This document shows positions 1 through 6,117 of a stretch of 6,117 bases of DNA, piece after piece (position 1 is the stretch's first letter; every line of letters starts with the position of its first letter). This stretch comes from Candidatus Competibacteraceae bacterium. Lineage in GTDB: Bacteria > Pseudomonadota > Gammaproteobacteria > Competibacterales > Competibacteraceae. The notes below the pieces were generated by a model. That model did not search any database and had not been told where the DNA came from. It worked only from the letters and a program-made list of their open reading frames with translations. Both the position numbers and the translations under genes were made by a program. The stretch covers positions 1 to 6,117 of the forward strand of contig JAGRHI010000215.1 of assembly GCA_020445045.1 (NCBI GenBank), read 5' to 3'.

Positions 1-19
1 CCTGACTGGAGTTCGTCTT

Positions 20-979
20 ATGTTATTCACCGTACCCTCCCTCTCGGACGCTTCCATCGAGTCCAGTTCGGTTGCCTATCCCTCGAAACGCGTGTTACTG
101 GCCAAAATAACGGCTCTACTCGCGGCCGCCACCTGCGGCGGACTGGTCTCGCCAACCGGCGAAGCAGCCCGGCGCCGCTATCCACCCACGACTCATCCCT
201 CGGCCATGAGTGCATTGACCGCAGCGATTGACAATCACATCAAATACTTGCGCCTATCTGGCCGGATCGCGGCCAATGAACGTACTGCCTGGCTGGTCTA
301 CGACTTCACCAGCCGGCAGTATTTGACCGCCATCAACGCCAATATCCCCTACCAAAGCGCCAGCATGATCAAGCCGTTCATTGCGTTGGCTTTCTTCTAC
401 AAGGTACTGGAGGGCAAGCTGCACTACACCCCTTATAACCGCATGCGAATGGAAGCGATGATCCAATACAGCGACAACAGCGCCACCAATTACTTTATTC
501 GCTTGCTGAACCAAACCAGCCGCCGTAGCGGCCCGGTCGAGGCGGAGCGCACGCTCAAGCGCTACAATCCAGGCATTTTCCGGAATACCCGTATCGTCGA
601 GCGTATTCCCACCAGCGGCCGCACCTACCGCAACAAGGCTTCCGCGCTCTGGTACAACCAACTCCCGTTCTCCAACGAACTGAAGCGGCTAATGAACCTG
701 CCCAATCGCGACCGGGTGTACACCGGCGCGGACGGAGTGGCGCGGCAAACCTGGGTATTCGACAAAACCGGAACCACCGCGCGGCTATGCGGCAACATGG
801 GTATCCTGGTCGCGCAGGGACGTAACGGCGGCCGTTACCCCTACACCTTCATCGGCATCATCGAGAAGGCCCGACCGACCAAACACTACCGAGCCTGGAA
901 GGACGATCGTGGTGATGTCATCCGCGATGTGTCTGGCATCGCCTACCAACACATGAGTCGGTTGCATAATCTGGTGTAA
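20..979 (+). CDS. Exported serine hydrolase of the class A beta-lactamase fold (beta-lactamase-related / PBP-like)
   Basis: A 319-residue protein predicted to act outside the cytoplasm as a serine acyl-enzyme hydrolase; its substrate is unknown. All three boxes of the penicilloyl-serine transferase superfamily are visible: S115-M-I-K118 (nucleophile box), S151-D-N153, and K249-T-G251. The N-terminus has a long n-region, then a basic and hydrophobic stretch (residues 23-43) and an Ala-rich site near residue 49, followed by a Pro/Thr linker at 54-60, which together suggest a signal peptide or anchor. The ATG at 20 follows a GGAG at 8-11 with good spacing. In the omega-loop region, anchored on I196-P197, the place of the deacylating glutamate of true class A beta-lactamases appears to be N189, and that of its partner Asn V193. 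A penicillin-binding or peptidase-like role is therefore as likely as antibiotic hydrolysis. The fold is confident; the activity is not. Its promoter would lie before the window. Confidence 0.85.
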   Translation: MLFTVPSLSDASIESSSVAYPSKRVLLAKITALLAAATCGGLVSPTGEAARRRYPPTTHPSAMSALTAAIDNHIKYLRLSGRIAANERTAWLVYDFTSRQYLTAINANIPYQSASMIKPFIALAFFYKVLEGKLHYTPYNRMRMEAMIQYSDNSATNYFIRLLNQTSRRSGPVEAERTLKRYNPGIFRNTRIVERIPTSGRTYRNKASALWYNQLPFSNELKRLMNLPNRDRVYTGADGVARQTWVFDKTGTTARLCGNMGILVAQGRNGGRYPYTFIGIIEKARPTKHYRAWKDDRGDVIRDVSGIAYQHMSRLHNLV

Positions 980-1049
980 CCCCGGTGACTAGGGACCCAT
1001 TCGGTAACCGGTCCATCTATTCGATAAGGCGACCTCTTGCTTTTTGCCC

Positions 1050-1086
1050 TTGAATCTGACCCATAGCTGGCATTGATTTGACCCAT
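1050..1086. repeat. Imperfect direct repeat in front of, and overlapping, the C-S lyase start codon
   Basis: TTGAATCTGACCCAT (1050-1064) is followed by TTGATTTGACCCAT (1073-1086). The two copies differ by one missing base and one C/T change, and their starts are 23 bases apart. The last two bases of the second copy are the first two bases of the lyase ATG. Repeated TGACCC units of this kind resemble the multiple terminal repeats of some IS21-like elements, so this may be an element remnant, but no transposase reading frame is present. The rest of the gap from 980 holds only a weak GGACC/GGTCC dyad. Confidence 0.5.
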
Positions 1087-2245
1087 GACCCACGACTTCA
1101 ATCAGCCTATCACCCGCCACGGCACCGACAGCCTGAAATGGCAGCGTTACGGCTCGGCCCTGCCGCTGTGGGTGGCGGATATGGATTTCGCCGCCCCGGA
1201 ACCGGTGCTGGCGGCTCTGCGCGAACGAGTCGCGCACGGAGTCTTCGGCTACGGCGCACCACCGGAGGAATTGACCGATACGATTTGCCTGCGCATGGCT
1301 GGGCTTTACGACTGGACGGTGACACCGGAACAGATCGTGTATCTACCGGGGCTGGTGTGCGGCTTGAACGTGGTGTGCCGGGCGATCGGCGAACCGGGCG
1401 ACGGGGTGCTGGTGCAAGCGCCGGTGTATCCGCCGTTTTTGGCCGCGCCGGGCCATCAGGATCGGCGACTGATCACCGCCGAACTGACGGCCGAACGCGA
1501 CGACGGCCAGCTGTATTACCGCTTCGATGCCACGACGTTCGAAGCGGCCATCGACTCGCGCACCCGACTGTTCATTCTCTGCCACCCGCACAATCCGGTC
1601 GGGCGGGCTTTCGAGGTCGAGGAACTAACCCGACTGGCGGCGATCTGCGAGCGCCGGGACCTCGTGGTCTGCTCTGACGAGATCCATTGCGACCTATTGC
1701 TGGACGGGCGCCGGCACACGCCACTGGCCGCCCTGTCGCCGGAGATTGCCCGACGTTGCATCACCCTGATGGCACCCAGCAAGACCTTCAATATCCCTGG
1801 TCTGGGCGCCAGCTTCGCGATCATCCAGCATCCCGAGCTCAGGCGGCGATTCAAACAGGCGATGCGCGGTATCGTGCCGGACGTGAACGTGCTGGCGCTG
1901 AACGCCGCGCTGGCCGCCTATCGCCACGGCGGCGAGTGGTTGCGAGATTTGCTGGCGTATCTCGCCGCCAACCGCGATTTCCTGGTGGACCACATCGCCC
2001 GCCATTGGCCCGGCCTTCACGTGACCGTTCCCGAAGCCACCTATCTGGCCTGGCTGGACTGTCGGGACGCGGGCATCGCCGGTAACCCGCAACGCTTCTT
2101 TCTGGAGCGGGCCGGCGTGGCGCTGAACGACGGCGCAACCTTCGGACCAGGCGGCGAGGGGTTCGTGCGGCTGAACTTCGGCTGCCCGCGCGCCACCTTG
2201 GCGGAAGGCTTGGAGCGGATGGGAACGGCGCTGGCCGCGCGCTGA
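1085..2245 (+). CDS. patB: PLP-dependent C-S lyase / aminotransferase, MalY/PatB family
   Basis: A 386-residue cytoplasmic fold-type I PLP enzyme. Members of the family cleave the C-S bond of cystathionine or cysteine conjugates to a thiol (or homocysteine), pyruvate and ammonia. Visible landmarks are the N-terminal H12-G and W29-V-A-D-M-D-F block with HGVFGYG (51-57), the H167-P-H-N170-P-V-G motif that contacts the PLP ring, S197-D-E-I-H201 with the PLP-nitrogen aspartate D198, A-P-S-K233-T-F-N-I-P with the Schiff-base lysine K233, and R362 (in V-R-L-N-F) for the substrate carboxylate. Length and N-terminus match MalY, so the gene looks complete. The ATG at 1085 is the first start after an in-frame TGA at 1079, and no clear Shine-Dalgarno sequence precedes it. 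The family is firm; cystathionine beta-lyase against another C-S lyase or a regulatory MalY-like role cannot be decided here. Confidence 0.93.
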   Translation: MTHDFNQPITRHGTDSLKWQRYGSALPLWVADMDFAAPEPVLAALRERVAHGVFGYGAPPEELTDTICLRMAGLYDWTVTPEQIVYLPGLVCGLNVVCRAIGEPGDGVLVQAPVYPPFLAAPGHQDRRLITAELTAERDDGQLYYRFDATTFEAAIDSRTRLFILCHPHNPVGRAFEVEELTRLAAICERRDLVVCSDEIHCDLLLDGRRHTPLAALSPEIARRCITLMAPSKTFNIPGLGASFAIIQHPELRRRFKQAMRGIVPDVNVLALNAALAAYRHGGEWLRDLLAYLAANRDFLVDHIARHWPGLHVTVPEATYLAWLDCRDAGIAGNPQRFFLERAGVALNDGATFGPGGEGFVRLNFGCPRATLAEGLERMGTALAAR

Positions 2246-2254
2246 ACAAGTCGA

Positions 2255-2299
2255 CGGCGGCCGTAGCAATCTCGTGGCCTTCCCTAGCCACCGCCGCTT
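2255..2299. terminator. Possible bidirectional terminator between convergent genes
   Basis: The 57-base gap between the lyase stop and the amt stop contains a perfect outer dyad CGGCGG (2255-2260) / CCGCCG (2291-2296) and an inner hairpin GTGGC (2274-2278) / GCCAC (2287-2291), which compete for base 2291. A short T run (2298-2300) follows on the + strand; the - strand lacks a clear T tract. The position between two converging stop codons is the main argument, since the structure is weak for an intrinsic terminator. Confidence 0.35.
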
Positions 2300-2302
2300 T
2301 CC

Positions 2303-3622
2303 CTACAGGTCGTAGCCCCGTTCCTCGTGCAGGGCGATGTCCAAACCGCCGATCTCGTCCTCGCGGCTTACCCGCAGGCCGATGACCGCATCCACCAGCT
2401 TGAGCACCACAAAAGTCACGACCACCGTGTAGGCGGCCGTCGCGACCACGCCCACGAACTGCACGCCAAGCTGCTGTCCCATCGAGTCGATTCCCGGAGC
2501 GAAACCCTGACCTTTGAACACGCCCAATTCGGTGGAGGCGAACACGCCGGCCGCCAGTGTCCCCAGCATCCCACCCACGCCGTGCACCGGGAACACGTCC
2601 AGCGAGTCGTCCACCTTCAGCACCCGTTTGAGGAATTGGGTGGCGTTGAAGCAAGCGAACCCCGCCACCGTGCCGATGACGACGGCGCCGGCCGGACCGA
2701 CGTAGCCCGAGGCTGGGGTGATGGTACCGAGGCCGGCCACCATGCCGGTCACGATGCCGAGCACGCTCGGTTTGCGGTACTTGACCCATTCCATGGTCAT
2801 CCACGCCAGCGAACCGGCGGCGGCGGACAGATGGGTCGCCATCATGGCCATGCCGGCATTGCCGTTGGCCGCCAGCGCGCTGCCGGCGTTGAAACCGAAC
2901 CAGCCGACCCACAACATACCGGCGCCGGTCACCACCATGGTCATGTTGTGCGGCGGCATGGCCGTCCCCGGAAACCCGTGGCGTCGGCCCAGTACCAGAG
3001 CCGAGACTAGCGCGGCTACCCCGGCGGTGATATGCACCACGGTTCCGCCGGCAAAGTCCAGCAGCCCCATTCGCTGAAGCCAGCCCCCGCCCCATACCCA
3101 ATGAGCCACCGGCGCGTACACCAAGATCAGCCACAGGACGCTGAACAGCAGCATGGTGGAAAACTTCATGCGTTCGGCGAAACCGCCGACGACCAGCGCC
3201 GGGGTAATGATGGCGAAGGTCAACTGGAACATGGCGAACACGGTTTCCGGGATGTCGCCGGTCAGGGAGTCTTCCTCCACCCCCGCCATGAAGGCTTTAC
3301 CGAAGCCACCGATCCAGTCGCCGCCGGTCCCGAACGCGAGGCTGTAGACGCAGACGAACCACAGCAGCGACACCACGCAGGTGATGGCGAAACATTGCAT
3401 CAGCACCGACAACACGTTCTTGGTCCGCACCAGGCCGCCGTAAAACAGCGACAGACCCGGCAGGGTCATGAACAGCACCAGCGCCGTGGACGTGAGAATC
3501 CAGGCGGTGTTGCCCTGATTCACACCTGTAGCGGTCTCCTGTGCCCAAGACAGCGCGGGCATCAGTATTCCCACCAAACCCAAAAGTAGATTGTTCGATA
3601 GCCGTTTATCGTTCTGGCTCAT
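2303..3622 (-). CDS. amtB: Ammonium transporter / channel, Amt (AmtB) family
   Basis: A 439-residue inner-membrane protein of the Amt/Mep/Rh family, which forms trimers and carries ammonium/ammonia into the cell. An N-terminal signal peptide (hydrophobic 11-25, likely cut after S-W-A at 27) is followed by about eleven membrane segments, as in E. coli AmtB. The key residues are all present: periplasmic Phe gate F136 and F244, S248 of the recruitment site (FNAGS), W177 in VWGGG, D189, and the pore twin histidines H197 (VVHITAG) and H347 (FPVHGVGG). The C-terminal tail from G415 (GLRVS, then E-rich, GLDI, ending GYDL) is the conserved PII (GlnK) binding region. The gene is convergent with the lyase and divergent from the SWIM gene. 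No glnK-type PII gene lies upstream in the window, although amtB is often paired with one. The ATG at 3622 has only a weak upstream GAG. I found no clear sigma-54 promoter. Confidence 0.97.
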   Translation of the reverse strand: MSQNDKRLSNNLLLGLVGILMPALSWAQETATGVNQGNTAWILTSTALVLFMTLPGLSLFYGGLVRTKNVLSVLMQCFAITCVVSLLWFVCVYSLAFGTGGDWIGGFGKAFMAGVEEDSLTGDIPETVFAMFQLTFAIITPALVVGGFAERMKFSTMLLFSVLWLILVYAPVAHWVWGGGWLQRMGLLDFAGGTVVHITAGVAALVSALVLGRRHGFPGTAMPPHNMTMVVTGAGMLWVGWFGFNAGSALAANGNAGMAMMATHLSAAAGSLAWMTMEWVKYRKPSVLGIVTGMVAGLGTITPASGYVGPAGAVVIGTVAGFACFNATQFLKRVLKVDDSLDVFPVHGVGGMLGTLAAGVFASTELGVFKGQGFAPGIDSMGQQLGVQFVGVVATAAYTVVVTFVVLKLVDAVIGLRVSREDEIGGLDIALHEERGYDL

Positions 3623-3720
3623 GGATCGTCATCTCGATTCGTTCTGTTAGGATTATTTGATTCATCGGGATTGTTCGCCCCATTCCAGATCGAAACAGGG
3701 TCGTTCACGGATAAAGCGGG

Positions 3721-3830
3721 TGCAAATTAGCAAATTTCGCAACTACAATAAAATTAATTTTGAATCAACTAGATGATTAATAACTTATCCGGCTAACACG
3801 GATTTTTGCGCTTAATTAGTGCATGACTGA
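3721..3830. promoter_or_regulatory. AT-rich, dyad-rich divergent control region between amt and the SWIM gene
   Basis: This stretch is sharply AT-rich against its GC-rich surroundings. It holds a tandem GCAAATT pair (3722-3728, 3730-3736), the perfect 12-base palindrome AAAATTAATTTT (3750-3761), ATCCG/CGGAT (3787-3791, 3799-3803), and the near-palindrome GCGCT-TAATT-AGTGC (3808-3822). It most likely contains the amt promoter and operator sites. No sigma-54 element (GG-N10-GC) could be found on the amt strand. A TTGATT (3768-3763, - strand) with 17-base spacing leads only to a poor TAGTTG, so I do not assign a specific promoter. Confidence 0.45.
3787..3807 (+). other. Small terminator-like hairpin with T tract
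   Basis: ATCCG (3787-3791), a 7-base loop, CGGAT (3799-3803), then a T run through 3807. The shape is that of a minimal intrinsic terminator on the + strand, but the stem is only 5 bp and no + strand gene precedes it, since amt is read the other way. It could equally be an operator half-site pair for the divergent region. Confidence 0.25.
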
Positions 3831-3861
3831 CAACTATTGCACAAAATGTAGGCATTGCGAG

Positions 3862-3884
3862 GATTGGCGGAGAGCAGCCCAATC
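3862..3884. repeat. Short inverted repeat, possibly a REP-like dispersed element
   Basis: GATTGG (3862-3867) and CCAATC (3879-3884) form a perfect 6-bp stem around an 11-base loop. The flanking CATTGCGAGGA (3853-3863) resembles the CATTGCGAGGA core of a dispersed palindromic repeat seen in many proteobacterial intergenic regions, which translates to a CRHCE-like peptide; that peptide is also readable here. Family membership is from memory and untested. Confidence 0.3.
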
Positions 3885-4007
3885 GGCGGCATGGATCGTT
3901 GGTGGTGGTTGTCATCATCCTCCATCAGCAGCCGGACTTCAGCGATTGGCCCGACCATTCGCGAGTTGCCCCGAAACCGAGAAACGGGCTTTCATAACCT
4001 GTCGTAC

Positions 4008-4013
4008 TATAAT
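4008..4013 (+). promoter_or_regulatory. Perfect -10 box (TATAAT) for the SWIM gene
   Basis: TATAAT sits at 4008-4013, followed by a T-rich stretch, and would place transcription start near 4020. The sequence 16-18 bases upstream (around 3984-3991) matches the -35 consensus poorly, and there is no extended TG, so this would be a weak or activator-dependent promoter. A start near 4020 leaves about 75 bases of leader before the preferred ATG at 4095 and argues against the long TTG-started frame beginning at 3855. Confidence 0.4.
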
Positions 4014-4078
4014 TTTTTCACCATGCGCCATCGCCGTACCCGCATGGCGAAACCTCAAACTTCGAACAAACTCTCGTG

Positions 4079-4083
4079 TAAGG
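4079..4083 (+). promoter_or_regulatory. Ribosome binding site that decides the SWIM gene start
   Basis: TAAGG at 4079-4083 lies 11 bases before the ATG at 4095. The other in-frame ATGs at 4023 and 4044 have no purine-rich site before them, so this supports 4095 as the start. Confidence 0.5.
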
Positions 4084-4094
4084 TCCGACACCCA

Positions 4095-5894
4095 ATGGCC
4101 AGTGCCGAAGTGATCCACCGCTATCGGGAATTCACCGTCCCCGCCGGTGACAGCGAATCCTACCTGCTGGACGTGCCGCTGGATGGCGCTCGCCCCGATG
4201 TCGAAATCAAGGCCACCATTCAACGCCCTGACCTGGTTCGGGATGGTTTGCTGGTTCTGGGCGAGGTGTTGACGAGCGACCTGCGCCGTCAAGCCAGCGA
4301 CCGTGCCGACTATCTGGCTTACTTGTTGCGCAAAGGCAAACGCGCCACCCAGGCGGTCTGGGAAGCGCAAAAAACCTTTTTGGCCGCCAAGTACGGCGAG
4401 GCCACCCAGCGGGAAGCGCCACTGGACCCCTTGTTCAGCGTCGGCGCGGACGGTATCGACATCGAGGTGTTCTCGCGGGACGAATCCACCTACGCCCGCC
4501 TGCATCTCAAGGCCGGACACGCCTACCAGGCCGAGCATTTCACGGCGGGCACTTCTCACCTGAGTTTCACCCCGCCGTTGCTGGAAGCGTTGCGAGGCAT
4601 CCGCTCGTATCGACCCACCACCCTGCATGGCCACCCATCGACCTCGGGGGACGCCAAGGCCGTCCGCGTGCCGTATCGCTGGCTGCGGGCCTTCGGGCAG
4701 GTACAAGCGGCTTCGACCTTGCCCGCCGAGCGGGTTCATCTCGCTCCAGTCGACCTCTACAACATGTTGCTGAGCCTGCGGCTGCGCAAGGCCAAAACCG
4801 CGCCGCGCGCGTTGCGCTACGAATTGGTTCCCGGCCAAACGCCGCGCTTGGTGTTGGAACCCTGGGAGCAGGTGTTGACCGCCAGCGGATCGCCCTACCA
4901 AGGCCAAGTGCCGCAAGTGGTGCGTACCTGGGGTCGCCAACGCTTGAACCTGCTCGGCCGGCTGCTGCCCCATGCCAAGGCCGTGGATGTTTATCTGCTG
5001 GGCGCCGGTTTACCTGCTTTCTACGTACTGGACCTGGAATCCGCCAGTCTGACCTTGGCCTTGAGCGGCTGGACCGACAGCGGTTGGGCCGGCATCGCCA
5101 CCTTCGACCTGCTGGCGCCCGGTGGTAGCGAAGATGAAGTGCTGGCCAAGCGCGTCGTCAAACAGGTGGCCGAATGTCCTTTGACCCTGGATGCCCTGGG
5201 CGAAACGCTACGTCAGCCGCGCCAGACTATCAGGCAAGTGCTGTTGCAAGAGTTGCTCAAGGGAACCTTGGTCCATGACATCGCCAGCGGTCTGTTCCAC
5301 CACCGGCCGCTGATGGCTCAACCGCTGGAATTGGATCGGTTGCGCTACCGTGACGCCCGCGAGGAACAGGCGCATCGGCTGTTGGCGACCGAGGATCAGG
5401 TCCAACTGACTCGCATCCACGATCTTGGGTTGGACGGCACCGCCATCGACGGCGAGGTACAAGACCGCCAAGCCCATCGCCATTACCAGACCTCGTTCAC
5501 CCTGGACCGCGAGGGTCGCAGCATTAAGGCAAGTTGCACTTGCCACGAATTCCGCCGCGCCGGTCTGAAACAAGGCCCTTGTCCGCACATGATCGCGCTC
5601 CGGCTGCGCTATGCCCGCGAACAAGCCGCGCTGGAGCAAGCGCGGGAAACCGCCGAGGGTCGCCGGTTGATTCGGGCTGAAACCCGTACCCTGTCCCGCC
5701 GCCAGGGCGAAACCGTGCTGAGCTATCGGATTTCTCTGGACGAGCGCCAAGTGCTACTGCGCTGGGGCAACGATCCTCAGGCCCTTCGCCAACAACGCTT
5801 GCTGTTCAACCGCGCCGAAGAGGCCCGCGATGTCTATTTCGCCCGGCTCGACAAGTTAGCGCAACAGGGCTTTATCGACGCCAGCACAGCATAA
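4095..5894 (+). CDS. SWIM zinc-finger protein with a winged-helix-like middle region (YehQ-type, function unknown)
   Basis: A 599-residue, probably cytoplasmic protein with no signal peptide or membrane segment. The SWIM finger is clear: C481-x-C483-x12-C496-x-H498, preceded by the usual beta-rich lead (about 450-480) that contacts nucleic acid or protein in this fold. Residues about 358-404 look like a winged helix: three short helices (TLDALGETL, then RQTIRQVLLQELL), then a strand-like GTLVHD and a wing. Residues 500-540 are basic and helical. The first ~350 residues are unrecognised. SWIM proteins such as E. coli YehQ occur near MoxR AAA ATPase and VWA genes, but no partner is visible here. 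I chose the ATG at 4095 because of the TAAGG at 4079, the TATAAT at 4008 and GC-rich third codon positions beginning there. ATGs at 4044 and 4023 and a TTG at 3855 are in frame without a stop. The SWIM call is firm; the role is unknown. Confidence 0.88.
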   Translation: MASAEVIHRYREFTVPAGDSESYLLDVPLDGARPDVEIKATIQRPDLVRDGLLVLGEVLTSDLRRQASDRADYLAYLLRKGKRATQAVWEAQKTFLAAKYGEATQREAPLDPLFSVGADGIDIEVFSRDESTYARLHLKAGHAYQAEHFTAGTSHLSFTPPLLEALRGIRSYRPTTLHGHPSTSGDAKAVRVPYRWLRAFGQVQAASTLPAERVHLAPVDLYNMLLSLRLRKAKTAPRALRYELVPGQTPRLVLEPWEQVLTASGSPYQGQVPQVVRTWGRQRLNLLGRLLPHAKAVDVYLLGAGLPAFYVLDLESASLTLALSGWTDSGWAGIATFDLLAPGGSEDEVLAKRVVKQVAECPLTLDALGETLRQPRQTIRQVLLQELLKGTLVHDIASGLFHHRPLMAQPLELDRLRYRDAREEQAHRLLATEDQVQLTRIHDLGLDGTAIDGEVQDRQAHRHYQTSFTLDREGRSIKASCTCHEFRRAGLKQGPCPHMIALRLRYAREQAALEQARETAEGRRLIRAETRTLSRRQGETVLSYRISLDERQVLLRWGNDPQALRQQRLLFNRAEEARDVYFARLDKLAQQGFIDASTA

Positions 5895-6117
5895 CCCGAT
5901 ATAACCGATTCATAACTAACGACAACCTTTGACAAGGGAGCGAAAAGTCCGTAGCGTAAGGATTGCTGGAGCGTGAGGCGTTCCTCCATTAGCCTTTTGG
6001 GCGGCGTTGCGCCGTCCGGGAATTCCAACGCCACACACGCCACAAGGTAGGCTGTTCTTGGCCAGCTTCGCCAGTACCCGCCCCTAGTTGTCGGCGGAGC
6101 TGGGCCAACCACGCCAC
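5895..6117. other. Downstream non-coding stretch with small repeats and a hairpin
   Basis: No convincing gene is present. A short repeat AGCGTAAGG (5953-5961) / AGCGTGAGG (5970-5978) and a related AGCGAAAAG (5939-5947) occur in a row, followed by the small hairpin GAGG-CGTT-CCTC (5975-5986). A stronger hairpin, GGGCGGCG (5999-6006) / CGCCGTCC (6010-6017) with a 3-base loop and one G-T pair, has a T run before it rather than after it, so it is not a normal + strand terminator for the SWIM gene. The region may start a dispersed repeat or lead into the next gene. Confidence 0.35.
5929..5957 (+). promoter_or_regulatory. Possible sigma-70 promoter pointing out of the window
   Basis: A perfect TTGACA (5929-5934) is followed after 17 bases by TAGCGT (5952-5957), which keeps the first, second and last bases of the -10 consensus. 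If real, it would drive a gene to the right of the window. No reading frame within the remaining bases confirms this. Confidence 0.2.

Noticed and set aside
985..1015. GGACC/GGTCC dyad after the serine hydrolase as an intrinsic terminator
   Set aside because: The stem is only about 5 bp with a long loop and no T tract follows it.
989..1237. 82-residue - strand frame covering the gap and the lyase start
   Set aside because: No ribosome site or domain; it overlaps the conserved N-terminal coding part of the lyase.
1078..1677. Arg/Gly-rich frame overlapping the lyase on the + strand
   Set aside because: It is a frame shadow of the GC-rich lyase gene with low-complexity RG-rich translation and no recognisable domain.
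1851..3134. Long 427-residue frame on the - strand across the amt and lyase 3' ends
   Set aside because: It is the other-frame shadow of amtB running antisense through the lyase, with Arg/Gly-rich sequence; the amtB frame is unambiguous.
3855..4094. In-frame extension of the SWIM gene to a TTG at 3855 or ATGs at 4023/4044
   Set aside because: No ribosome site precedes these starts, the TATAAT at 4008 lies inside the extension, and third-position GC rises only from 4095. ATG 4044 remains the most plausible alternative.
3823..4113. A 96-residue frame with several cysteines (CTKCRHC) that looks like a small zinc-ribbon protein
   Set aside because: No ribosome site, it overlaps the SWIM leader and start, its composition is like repeat-derived DNA, and the Cys pattern is limited to the first residues with no matching second pair at a sensible place.
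3939..4973. 344-residue frame antisense to the SWIM gene
   Set aside because: Gln/Gly-rich shadow translation with no domain, opposite a gene with a clear SWIM motif.
5834..6112. 92-residue - strand frame at the right edge
   Set aside because: It overlaps the end of the SWIM gene antisense and reads through the hairpin and repeat cluster; nothing in its sequence resembles a known domain.

Overview
The window carries four complete protein genes on GC-rich DNA, with one AT-rich regulatory gap between the third and fourth. It contains no RNA gene, CRISPR array or complete mobile element that I can support. The codon use, the Gram-negative style export signals and the protein types (MalY/PatB C-S lyase, AmtB-type ammonium channel, SWIM zinc-finger protein) suggest a GC-rich proteobacterium, possibly a gammaproteobacterium. 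That placement is an inference, because no rRNA or marker gene is present.

Left part (1-2245, + strand): an exported class A beta-lactamase-fold serine hydrolase (20-979) has all three active-site boxes but no recognisable omega-loop glutamate. About 105 bases later comes a PLP-dependent C-S lyase of the MalY/PatB family (1085-2245). The gap between them ends in an imperfect direct repeat whose second copy contains the lyase start codon, possibly the remains of a mobile-element end.

Middle (2246-3622): the lyase converges on an AmtB-type ammonium channel gene (2303-3622, - strand). A short GC-rich dyad between the two stop codons may end transcription from both sides. The channel has its twin histidines, phenylalanine gate and PII-binding tail, but no PII gene (glnK/glnB) lies next to it in this window.

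Right part (3623-6117): a non-coding gap of about 470 bases separates amt from a divergently transcribed SWIM zinc-finger gene. Its centre, roughly 3721-3830, is AT-rich and dense in small dyads. The SWIM gene most likely starts at 4095 behind a TATAAT box and a TAAGG ribosome site, and ends at 5894. The protein has a long uncharacterised N-terminal half, a probable winged helix, the SWIM finger and a basic helical C-terminus, and resembles the YehQ type often found near MoxR ATPase and VWA genes. No such partner is visible before the window ends. The last 223 bases hold no convincing gene.

Apart from the convergent and divergent arrangements, the genes show no obvious shared pathway. Most of the window looks like ordinary chromosome. 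The SWIM gene and its unseen downstream context are the best lead towards something less described.
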